Shown piece by piece: positions 9,256 through 18,388 of a stretch of DNA of 64,000 nt. Each line of letters opens with the position of its first letter. Within the stretch, counting starts at the first letter, position 1. A model generated the notes under the pieces. That model was given only the letters and a program-made list of their open reading frames with translations. It made no database searches and was not told the DNA's origin. Made by a program: the position numbers and the translations under genes. Source of the DNA: Musa acuminata AAA Group (taxonomy: Eukaryota; Streptophyta; Magnoliopsida; Zingiberales; Musaceae); NCBI RefSeq assembly GCF_036884655.1, contig NC_088340.1, forward strand, positions 25,925,001 through 25,989,000, written 5' to 3'.

Positions 9256-10072
9256 CCGTCGTGGCATAGTATTCGAGATAGTGTCAGGTAGTGGTACCAC
9301 CAGACTGAGCCATGGTACCACCCAATAGCAATGTTAGGCAGTGGTACCACTAGTCTAGGCGATGGTACTATCCAAACACAGTCTCTCAAGTGGTGGTACC
9401 ATCGCCCAATCTGGTGGTACTGCTAGACTGGGCGGTGGTACTACCCAGTGTCAATGCTGTAGGAGGTGGTATTGCCCAACACAAGCAGTGGTACCGCTAG
9501 GATCTAGGAAACCTAGGATGAGACACTTTTAGGCTCCAATTTTGAATCCACTTAAAGTACATAAATACCCCTCTCATCCCTAGTTAACCAACACACAACT
9601 AAGAACAAAAACAAGGGAAAATTATGTTGTAATCTTGAGAGTTCTCCTTCTCTAGTTTAAAGTGTGATTTCTCTTTGGAGAGGAGGTAGTGGGGGTGTAA
9701 AGGTTCTCTCTTGAGCTTGTAAAAGGAGAATAGAGTTGTAAAGAGGTGGTTGGTCTTCGCCTATTGAAGGAAGACTGATAGTAGATGCTGGTGGCCTTGA
9801 CAGAAGAGGAATTAGTGGAGTGGATGTACGTCACGACGACCAAACCATTATAAAAATCTAGTTTGCATTTCTTTTGAGCAATTTACTTTAACTACAAACT
9901 GCCTTCTTATTGCTTTAACTACACTCCCTTACGCTTCCAAGTTAATATCTTCCGAGATTGGTTTTTAACGTATAAAAGATTTTTAAACCGATGCCTTTTT
10001 ATTCGCTGCACTAATTCACAACCACACCCCCCCCCCCCCTCCCCCCTCCTTAGTGCCGACTCGTTCCGAATA
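9256..10072 (+). repeat. LTR fragment J(+), SIRE-like, plus strand
   Basis: Palindrome cluster in plus orientation (about 9285-9510), TATA-like CATAAATA at 9560, R region, long C tract and an LTR-like end near CCGAATA. It is fused head to head with J(-) and lacks its U3 start. Confidence 0.7.
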
Positions 10073-10281
10073 GGAAAGGCGTTTAAACTTAAAAAATTTA
10101 CAAGAGTAGTAATAATAAAGCAGTTGCAAAATAAGTAAACAAGTAGAGAAAGAGAGGCAGACCAATTTTATAGTGGTTCGGTCATCTTGACCCACATCCA
10201 CTCTCGATTCCTATTCACTCGAGGCCACTAGATTTCACTATCAATCTTCTTTTAACAAGCGAAGATTAACCACCTTACAAC
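10073..10281 (-). repeat. LTR I, left part, minus strand
   Basis: Start of a minus-strand LTR with the GGTCA/TGACC hairpin at 10180. It is interrupted by element C and continues at 40327: the sequence across the gap (CACCTTACAAC then TTTTTCTCCTTTTCGC) is colinear with other minus LTRs. Confidence 0.75.
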
Positions 10282-10759
10282 TGTTGAATCTTAGATTTTG
10301 ATGATGAAATCAATTGTAAATTGTTTGATCTAATCTATATGTTGAGAAAAATGTGTAGGATTAACTACGATAGTAGTAAGACATAAAGCAGGGAGTCAAG
10401 ATCGAGATCTCCTTCGAAGTTCAAGAGTTCGTCAGAAGTCCAGACGTTTGTCGAAAGTCCAAGAGCTTGCCAAAGAAGCTCATCGGAACTCACTAAGAAG
10501 ATCATCGTAAAGTATGGGAGCTTGCTAGGAGTCTGCTAGAACATTGCCGAGAGTTCGTCGGAAGATTGTCAGAAGATCGCCGGAAGAGCAATTGATTTAC
10601 CCGAACAAGAGTGCTTTGATTATGTCTTAGTTATTATAGTTAGATAGTAGATTAAGTTAGAATTGGGAGGTAATCCCACTAACTTAATTAGGGGCCAACT
10701 TGGCCCTTAATAGTGCTGAATTGGGCCGGATTGAATAGCCCATTCAGCCCTTGAAAACA

Positions 10760-11010
10760 TGGCCAACGGTTGCACCACCAGGGTTGACGGTGGCACCGCT
10801 TAGGAGACCCAGTCTCCTAGGTGGTCTGGGTGGTGGTACCGCTAGCAGTTAATGCTACCAACGATGGTACTGCCACTGTCAGGTGGTGGTACCGCTAGAG
10901 CACTATCTCCGAGCTTTGTTAAGAAGTGGTACTATCCAGACTAGGCAGTGTTACTGCCTAGTGTTAGACTGCAGGTAGTAGTACTGCCCAGTAATGGTGG
11001 TGGTACCACC
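10760..11010 (+). repeat. U3 palindrome cluster, element C 5' LTR
   Basis: Units such as GGTGGTACCGC and GGTGGCACCGC, with a second inverted motif TAGGAGAC-CCA-GTCTCCTA near 10802-10820. It ends about 60 bp before the TATA box. Confidence 0.7.
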
Positions 11011-11070
11011 AACACCCCGAAATTTGGGGATGTGACACCTTTTGGCTCCAATTTTTAAGCCATTGGGGCC

Positions 11071-11078
11071 TATAAAAA
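11071..11078 (+). promoter_or_regulatory. TATA box of element C 5' LTR
   Basis: TATAAAAA after GGGGCC; the 3' LTR equivalent is at 39823-39830. Confidence 0.6.
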
Positions 11079-11584
11079 CCTCACCCTTTTTTGCATGAAA
11101 GGATATGAAAGTATTGGCATAATCTTGAGTATTTGAAGTGTCAAAGAGTTGTAAAAGTGCAAGAGTCCTCCTCCTCCCTTTCTAAGAGTTGAGATCATTC
11201 AAGAGAGGTGTGAGACTTGTAAGGGTTGTCTCCTAAGCCCATGAAAGGGATAAAGCACTGTAAAAGGTGGTTGGTCTTCGCCTATTGAAGGAAGGACTTT
11301 AGTTGACGCCGGTGACCTCGATTGAGGAGGAATCCGAAAGTGGATGTAGGTCACAATGACTGAAACACTCTAAATTCTGGTTTGCTTCTCATTTGTGCAA
11401 TTTACATTATTGCAAACCTACTTAATCTTTTCTTTGTACTTTTACAAAAGCTTTTAAATTCAATCTCTCTTCGAAACGGATTGAATCGAAACGAATATTT
11501 TTTGGAATCGGGTTTAATCGGGAAAGTTTTCTGCTGCACTAATCCCCCCCCCCCCCCTCTTATTGCGCTCTTGATCCTAATAAT

Positions 11585-11596
11585 TGGTATCAGAGC
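11585..11596 (+). other. Primer-binding site of element C
   Basis: TGGTATCAGAGC just after the LTR end; matches initiator Met tRNA. Confidence 0.88.
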
Positions 11597-11632
11597 AAGG
11601 TTCACTCTCATTTGGTTTAAAACCCAAGAGAG

Positions 11633-11700
11633 ATGGCATTTGCCGACAACCAAGAGGGTCATTCAATTACACGTTCGCCCATGTTCAATGGGATGGATTA
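11633..11700 (+). pseudogene. gag start of element C (5' stub)
   Basis: ATGGCATTTGCCGACAAC begins the capsid (MAFADNQEGHSITRSPMFNG). It stops at GATTA (11696-11700), where element B inserted; the frame resumes at 24816 with the duplicated GATTA. Confidence 0.85.
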
Positions 11701-11963
11701 AATTAGGATCAAGAGCACTAAGAGGGGAGGGGGGGGGGGGGGGGGGTGGGGTGAATTAGTGCCATGAAAAACTTTCGATGATTAAAGCGACTTTCGTATG
11801 ATAAAAGCGTTTTTGATAAAAAACCATTTTAGAAAGATCTTCAACTTAAGATCAAGCGAAAGTATAGTTAAAGTAAAGGAAATGAGGTAGTTTGCAGTTA
11901 AGATAGAGAACAGAATGTAAATGCAAACCGAGATTTAGAGTGGTTCGGTCAATCTTGACCTAT
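11701..11963 (-). repeat. 3' LTR of element B, first part
   Basis: U5/R end of the LTR in minus orientation with a long G tract (18 G after AGAGGGGA) near 11729. The hairpin GGTCAATCTTGACC is at 11947-11960. It breaks at the G insertion and continues at 17277. Confidence 0.88.
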
Positions 11964-12357
11964 TGTTAGAACCCTTGCAGATTCTAAACTTGGGGTTGAT
12001 CTCTTTAGGGGATCGACCTCCTTGGAACTCTATAGGGGTTCCTCCCTCCAAGTTGCTGCTTAAAGGCTGTAGAAAAGATTCATCTATTACTAATGAAAAG
12101 AGGAGAAATACATGGTTATTTATAGGGCTTCTAAACCCTAACTCCTAATAGGACTCCTACTCAAGACTACTACTTCTAACCAACTCCTAATTGGACTCCT
12201 ACTCAAGACTCATATTCCTTTATAACTCCTAATTCTTCTCTAAGAAAGAACCTCCTAACCCTAGCTTGCCTCTTCACCTCTTTAATAGAGGTCGGCTTAG
12301 GTAGGTTTTATATGAATGTCCATCTCAATTAAGACTCTCCTAGCTAGAGTCCTAACA
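11964..12357 (-). repeat. Chromovirus G LTR, extra copy
   Basis: 394 bp, TGTTAGAACCC to CCTAACA, in the first copy of the tandem duplication. It is preceded by CCTAT, a one-base variant of the G target duplication CCTAC. Minus-strand TATA box at 12117-12124. Confidence 0.88.
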
Positions 12358-12497
12358 AACCCGCCCTCTTCAAATCAGCCTTGTCCTCGAGGCTGACGAT
12401 TCATGAATTCTGAGAATTTGATCTTCAAGTCATCATAGTTCTCCCAAGTGGCATCTTTTGTTGGTAGGTTCGTCCACTGTATTAGCACTTCAGTAGT

Positions 12498-12990
12498 TGT
12501 AATATCCCATTAGTCCCACATCGGAAGTGGGGAATGTGTATGATTAGCTTATAAGGGCCTGATGAGTGTACTACGTTACCTCCCGCTTAAGCATTTTGGT
12601 CCGCCGTTGAGGACCAAAATGGAGTTATTGGCTAGTTAGCTCATCAGACCCAGGTCTTGACATTTGGTATCAGAGCCGACCTAGCACTTGGGTAGGGTGA
12701 GAGGGCTCGAGTAGGAAAGGGCTACCCGTGGATGGAGTCAGAGAACTCTTCACGGCGTGGAGCCACCACTGAGTTAAACCTCACATGCACTATGCTAGGG
12801 TTCGATCTGGGTTATGTCTGGCCTTGACGAGGACGTCAAGCTAATTGAGTTGGGGATAATGTAATATCCCAGGGCCTGATGAGTGTACTACATTATCTCC
12901 TGCTTAACCATTTTGGTTCGCCGTTGAGGACCAAAATGGGACCAAAATGGAGTTATTGGCCAGTTAGCTCATCAGACCCGGGTCGTGATA
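12498..12990 (+). mobile_element. TRIM (miniature LTR retrotransposon), 493 bp
   Basis: 5' LTR 12498-12662 (TGTAATATCCC to CTTGACA), PBS TGGTATCAGAGCC, a ~180-bp noncoding interior, a purine-rich GAGTTGGGGATAA tract, and 3' LTR 12860-12990. The 3' LTR lacks a 46-bp block present in the 5' LTR, carries a ~12-bp ACCAAAATGGG duplication, and ends TGATA. A 5-bp GTAGT target duplication flanks the element (12493-12497 and 12991-12995). The sister tandem copy at 13771-13790 shows the uninterrupted site. It encodes no protein and would need enzymes supplied in trans. Confidence 0.93.
12665..12677 (+). other. Primer-binding site of the TRIM
   Basis: TGGTATCAGAGCC, two bases after the TRIM 5' LTR; initiator Met tRNA type. 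Confidence 0.85.
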
Positions 12991-13183
12991 GTAGTGGGTC
13001 ATTGTCATCGAGTCACTATCCGTTGATCAACAATGGTACTTGGCTAGGTCTGGAGTTCTCCATGGATAGTCATATTTGGTGGGTGGCTTTTGGTTGTCTC
13101 CAAGTACTTATTTACAACTTTTGTCTAGCCGTCGGCTTGTGGGTGACATGTCGTACTCCTTTTCAATTTAATACCCTGCATAT

Positions 13184-13247
13184 AAGATAGAGAGCAGAAT
13201 GTAAAAGCAAACCGAGATGTAGAGTGGTTCAGTCAATCTTGACCTAC
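13184..13247 (-). repeat. Duplicated B-LTR sliver
   Basis: Second copy of 11900-11963, brought in by the tandem duplication. It ends with CCTAC, the left target duplication of G. Confidence 0.85.
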
Positions 13248-13641
13248 TGTTAGAACCCTTGTATATTCTAAACTTGGGGTTGATCTCTTTAGGGGATCGG
13301 TCTCCTTGGAACTCTATAGGGGTTCCTCCCTCCAAGTTGCTGCTTAAAGGCTGCAGAAAAGATTCATCTTTTGCTTATGAAAAGAGGAGGAATACATGGT
13401 TATTTATAGAGCTTCTAAACGCTAACTCCTAATAGGACTCCTACTCAAGACTCCTACTTCTAACCAACTCCTAATAGGACTCCTACTCAAGACTCTTATT
13501 CCTTTACAACTCCTAATTCTTATCTAAGAAAGAACATCCTAACCCTAGCATGCCTCTTCACCTCTTTAATAGGGGTCGGCTTAGGTAGGTTTTACATGAA
13601 TGTCCCTCTCAATTAGGACTCTTCTAGCTAGAGTTCTAATA
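13248..13641 (-). repeat. 3' LTR of element G
   Basis: 394 bp, TGTTAGAACCC to TTCTAATA (decayed CCTAACA). Confidence 0.9.
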
Positions 13642-15556
13642 GACCTGCCCTCTTCAAATCAGCCTTGTCCTCGAGGCTGACGATTCATGAATTCTGGGAA
13701 TTTGATTTTCAAGTCGTCATAGTTCTCCCAAGTGGCATCTTCTATTGGTAGGTTCGTCCACTGTATTAGCACTTTAGTAGTGGGTCATCGTCGTCGAGTC
13801 ATGATCCGTCGATCAACAATTGCACTTGGCTAGGTCTGAAGTTCTCCATGGGTAGTCATATTTGGTGGGTGGCTTTAGGCTATCTCCAAGTACTTATTTA
13901 CAACTTTCGTCTAACCGTCGGCTTGTGGGTGATATGTCATATTCCTTTTCAATTTAATACCCTGCATATGGAATAACTTTGTCCAAAATCTGCTCATGAA
14001 GATGCAAGTAGAATTTGTCACAAGCACAAAGCGTCCTTTATGGCGTAATTCTTTTGAGTCCCAATTGTAATGAGCCACAGAGCTTGGTTCTTCCTCCAAT
14101 TTTTTTATGATCTTACTGGTCTCCAAATCTTCCTGCCATTTCATCTTATTATCCTCAAGGAAGTTGCTGGTCAGAAGTGAAATGGTCGAAAATTCAGCTT
14201 GCTCGGGTGGCTGCGAAAGCACATCTGCAACAACATTCTCTTTCCTCTTTTTGCAAGTTATTTCATAATCAATTCCAAGTTTCATAATTCACGAACTTGC
14301 AGTAGTAACTTGTTAAACCCAGAAAGCCATGTAGCAATTTTATGTTCCTCGAGGTCAGCCAGTTTTGCATTGCTCCAATTTTGAAGAGGTCTACTACCAC
14401 ACCTTTCTTTGATATGATATGCCCAAGATATTCCACCTTCTTTTGAAGAAAGCAAAAATTCATAATGGTTGTTGTGTGTTCAAAAGGTGGTTTTCGGTAT
14501 GTCTTCTTCGCATACTCGTATTTGATGATACCCGGATCGAAGGTCCAGCTTTGTAAAGATTTGTGCTCTCTTTCATCTAGAAACTCATCTACTACTGGAA
14601 TAGGGTATTTATCCTTAATGGTTATGCCATTGAGAGCTCGATAATCAACACATAATCGCTATTTTCCGTCCTTCTTTTGTATGAGGAGCACCGGTGAAGA
14701 GTAGGGGCTGCAACATGGCCGAATAACTCCTGTTTCGAGCATCTCTTTTACAATCCTTTCTATTTCATCCTTTTGGAGATGTGGATACTGATATGACTGA
14801 GCATTTGCTAGAGATTTGCCTAGAAGAATCGTTATACAATGATCATGCCGACGGGTAAGAGGTAGGTTGCGCGGTTCGTCAAATATATCTGAAAATTCAG
14901 CAAGCAAAGGAAGTAGATTTGGATATTCAAATTCTGTTGGCTCTCCCTTAGTTTGCTGCTCAAGTTGTACCAAAAAGCCGCTGCATGCTTTATGCAAAAC
15001 CTTATCCATTTGTTGTGTGCAAATCGTTGTTACGTCGCCCCCATGTTTCCCATTCAATATCACTTGTTTCTACTTACTGTAAAAATTTCATAATTAGTTG
15101 CATAAAATTCCAAGAAATATCACCTAATGTCATCAACCATTTAATTCTGAGCATGGCCTCATGATTATCAAGAGGGAGAAGGAATAAATATGCAATTATC
15201 TCTTGGTAAGGCCTCATGATCAGCAACAGTTTCACTTGCAGGCGCCTACGACCATACTTCAAAATCCAACCATCGGCGACCTTAATGTCAAACCTGCTGC
15301 AATTCTCGATAGGTAAGGCTATCTTGACAGCAACCATACTGTTTAGAAAGTTATTAGTACTGCCCATGTCGATGAGAATAGTGATCGGTTGTTGTTTGAG
15401 AAGGCCTCCGATTTTCATCGTTTGCGGGTTTGAGTAGCCGGCTAATGCATGTACCGTAACTTGGGTCGGTTGTGGCTCTTTTTCTACATCTTCTTCTTCA
15501 TGTTCAAGGCTCTCTTCTAGATGTTCAATGACCTCTTCTTCTATTGATTCAATCAT
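13642..15556 (-). pseudogene. Chromovirus pol remnant of element G
   Basis: Read from 15556 downwards. An acidic segment leads into a retropepsin-like motif ILIDMGSTNNFL (usual DSG is DMG) near 15350. RT start follows with ETGVIRPCCSPYSSPVLLIQKKDGK (about 14660-14740), then VEYLGHIISKKG (about 14400-14440). The YxDD block between them is deleted near 14461. Next come an RNase H end with ENVVADVLSQ (about 14215-14245), an integrase fragment with KLKRNMTYHPQADG (about 13911-13950), and a chromodomain-like LIQWTNLPIEDATWENYDD (about 13690-13760). Frameshifts and stops are frequent. Chromoviruses use the C-terminal chromodomain to target heterochromatin; this copy cannot encode active enzymes. 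Confidence 0.85.
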
Positions 15557-16868
15557 AAGAAGTCTCCCTTTACTACAGCGATGCTCATGGCTCAGGTTAA
15601 AGGCATGTATAGGTTGAGAGAAGTGATGGTCGAAAGGGTTGGTGGATCAGTGGATGTAGGCTACGATTTAGGCTTGTTTTGTGGCTGTTTTGGGTGCAGT
15701 TTGAGGGTGTGATTTAGTGAAGTTTTAGGGCTGTGGATTAAAGGTTTGGATCTATGATAGATGGCAGCAAAGGTTTGATAGAAATCAGTGGAAGTTGCAG
15801 CAAGTATGTGTTGTCTTGTAAGAGTAGAATTGTCATCGAAGAAACAATGGTTTCTCGATGTAATTTCTACCAAAAACTTGAGAGAATTGAGGAGAGAATT
15901 GATAGCAAAATCACAGTTTATATGACAGCAAGGATGTCTAATTTAATCAAGAGAATTTCGGCAGTATAATAGCAAGGAAATTGGTGCAAGTTGCGATAGC
16001 AGAATTCTCGTCGAAAAATTTCAGCGGTATACGACGAAAATTTGCAGCAACACAAAATCATTTTTAGAGATGAATTTCTCAATAGATCAATCTTAGATGG
16101 AAGCCAAGATGATCTATGAAGTGTATAAGAAATTTCATTCAAAAAATATTGCAAATAGATGGGTTAAGGCAACAATATGCGGCTGAAATTTTCTGTAGCA
16201 TAGATTTTCAAGTGTAGCAGATTGGACATAAAAGATTAGTAGTTTATATTGAGAATTTTTCGATGAAACCAAAAGGAAATCTACTGATAGGAAGTGTCAA
16301 AGCTATCATAAAAATTTCATAGAGATTTGGATAAAAAAATATTGTATCAAGATCAAACAAGTAGTGCTATGCGGCTAAAATTTTACAGTGCAGATTTTCA
16401 AGTATAGCAGATTAGACATAAAAGATCAATGGTTTATATTGAGAATTTTTTAAAAAAACCAAAGGGAAATCTGCTGTTAGGAAGTGTCAAAGATGTCATA
16501 AAAATTTCGTAGATATTTGGATAGAAAAAGCACAATAACAAGATCAAACAGATGGTGCTATGCGACTGGATTTCTGCAATGTATCTTTCGTCGTAGAGAT
16601 AAAAACTTTGTGACAAAAAGTTTATGCAGCAATATAGGAACAATTTTTTTTTTTTGGATTTTGGAATAAGGATAACTAAATTGCAGCAGCAGTAAGGTAG
16701 GAAACCAGAACCTATTACAATTCATGGGGAGATCAAAGGATGATCCGCGGTGGTAGAGATGATGGTGGAATTCGACGACGATCTTTTATGCAATTATGGG
16801 AATTGCTTTGGATGGTTGTGGAAGGTTGATGGATGGCTGTGGAAGGGCACCAAGATGCCAAGAACGCT
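15557..16868 (-). other. 5' leader of element G
   Basis: Noncoding leader between PBS and pol, matching the leader of G' (57170-58110) in reverse complement. The junction near 15600 joins leader directly to the gag end, so gag is deleted. Imperfect internal repeats (TAGCAGATTRGACATAAAAGAT at about 16215 and 16395) lie about 180 bp apart. Confidence 0.75.
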
Positions 16869-16880
16869 GCTCTGATACCA
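16869..16880 (-). other. Primer-binding site of element G
   Basis: GCTCTGATACCA on the plus strand, the reverse complement of TGGTATCAGAGC, two bases from the LTR. Confidence 0.9.
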
Positions 16881-16882
16881 GG

Positions 16883-17276
16883 TGTTAGAACCCTTGCAGA
16901 TTCTAAACTTGGGGTTGATCTCTTTAGAGGATCGGCCTCCTTAGAACTCTATAGGGGTTCCTCCCTCCAAGTTGCTGCTCAAAGGCTACAGAAAAGATTC
17001 ATCTATTGCTTATGAAAAGAGGAGGAATACATGGTTATTTATAGGGCTTCTAAACCCTAATTCCTAATAGGACTCTTACTCAAGACTCCTACTTCTAACC
17101 AACTCCTAATAAGACTCCTACTCAAGACTGCTATTCCTTTACAACTCCTAATTCTTCTCTAAGAAAGAACCTCCTAACCCTAGCCTTCCTCTTCACCTCT
17201 TTAATAGGGGTCAGCTTAGGTAGGTTTTACATGAATGTCCCTCTCAATTAGGACTTTCCTAGCTAGTGTCCTAAAA
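16883..17276 (-). repeat. 5' LTR of element G
   Basis: 394 bp, TGTTAGAACCC to CCTAAAA (one change from CCTAACA). Minus-strand TATA box TATAAATA at about 17034-17043. Confidence 0.92.
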
Positions 17277-18388
17277 CCTACATCCACTTTTGGCTTCCTC
17301 CTCTGATGAGGTCACCGACGTCCACTAGAGGCCTTCCTTCAATAGGCGAAGGCCAACCACCCTTTTACAGCTTTACTCCTTTTGATTGGAGACAACCCTT
17401 ACAGATTTCCACTCCTCTCTTGAATGATCAAAACTTAGAAGAAAAGAGGGAGAAGAACTTCTAGCCTTTTACAACACTTTTAAGCTATCAAATTCTTAGA
17501 ATAAATGCAAGCTTTCGGTGCCCTTTCATGTAGGAAAGGGTGGGGCTTATATAGGCCTCAAATGGTTTGAATTTGAAGCTCAAAAGTATCAGCTCCCATA
17601 TTTCCGAGGTCCTAGCGGTACCACCACCATAACTGGGCGGTACTACTGCTTGGCATCTAACATTGGGCAGTACTATCGCTCAGTCTGGGCGGTACCACCG
17701 CCTAGCAGAGCTCGGAGATCGAGCTCTAGCGGTACCACCGCTTGATTGGGGTAGTACCACCGCTTGGTAGTAATAACTACCGACGGTACCACCGCCTGAT
17801 AGGGGCGGTACTACCGCCCAGAATTCCTGGGAGACCAAGTCTCATAGGCGGTGCCACCGTCGGCCAGGAATTCTAGGTCCGAATGGGCTGATCCATTTGT
17901 CCTTATTTGGGTCTATTCAGGGCCTAGTTGGCCCCAGATTAAGTTAATGGAATCAACTCCCAATTCTAACTTAATCTACTTGCTAATCATGACACTTAAG
18001 ACATTAATGCTACAAATCATTTTCCGGTGCATCAATCGCTTCTTCCGGTGAGCTTCCGACGAACTTCCGACGAATATTTGACGAACCCTCGGCAATGCTC
18101 CGGCGGACTTCCGGCAAACTCCTAGACTTGCGACGATCCTCTTGGCAAGTTCTGACGAGCTTCTTTGGCAAGCACCTGGACTTCTCGGATTGTTCCTATA
18201 GAACCTCCGATGACCGTCCGAACTTCCGACGAACTCTAGAACCCCCAATTTGATCTTGTTCTTGACTCCGGCTCAACACCTGTTGCGTGTCTTACTACCA
18301 TCATAGTTAATCCTGCACACTTATCTCAACATACGGATTAGATAACCAAATGATAATTGACTTCATCATCAAAATCCGAGATTCAACA
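17277..18388 (-). repeat. 3' LTR of element B, second part
   Basis: Resumes after G with CCTACATCC and runs to GATTCAACA. TATATAA (minus) near 17548, palindrome cluster 17610-17860, TTCCGACGAAC repeat zone 18020-18260. Confidence 0.9.
17610..17860 (-). repeat. U3 palindrome cluster, element B 3' LTR
   Basis: Some eight GCGGTACCACCGC-type units with an interspersed GGAGACCAAGTCTC inverted motif. The right LTR carries the same array at 24045-24290. Confidence 0.75.

Larger units (their letters stand above)
10282..11582 (+). repeat. 5' LTR of element C
   Basis: 1,301 bp, TGTTGAATC to CCTAATA (expected CCTAACA). It contains a TTCGTCGGAAG repeat zone (about 10400-10590), a palindrome cluster (10760-11010), TATA box, hairpin (11349) and a C14 tract. 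Confidence 0.9.
12358..13183 (-). pseudogene. Chromovirus G 3' end, duplicated remnant split by a TRIM
   Basis: Minus-strand PPT-like sequence and the end of the gypsy pol. A chromodomain-like stretch (LIQWTNLPIEDATWE in the sister copy) is followed by integrase C-terminal sequence. The TRIM at 12498-12990 interrupts it, and 12996-13183 matches 13782-13969. Confidence 0.8.
11900..13969. repeat. 786-bp tandem duplication (B-LTR piece + G LTR + G end)
   Basis: Copy 1 is 11900-13183 and copy 2 is 13184-13969. Both start AAGATAGAGA and end CCTGCATAT. Copy 1 is 1,284 bp; removing the 493-bp TRIM and its 5-bp duplication leaves 786 bp, exactly the length of copy 2. Confidence 0.88.
13248..17276 (-). 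mobile_element. Chromovirus (Ty3/gypsy) element G, internally deleted
   Basis: LTRs 13248-13641 and 16883-17276, each 394 bp, with an inverted PBS beside the right LTR. Exact 5-bp duplication CCTAC (13243-13247 and 17277-17281). It interrupts the 3' LTR of element B. The pol order (PR, RT, RH, IN, chromodomain-like end) on the minus strand is Ty3/gypsy. The gag gene, the RT active-site block, part of RNase H and most of integrase are deleted. Confidence 0.92.

Noticed and set aside
11382..11759. 125-residue frame ending in poly-Gly
   Set aside because: Spans the C LTR, its gag start and the G tract of the B LTR in one frame; not a gene.
12879..13190. 103-residue plus-strand frame
   Set aside because: It crosses the TRIM border into antisense chromovirus sequence; a chance frame.
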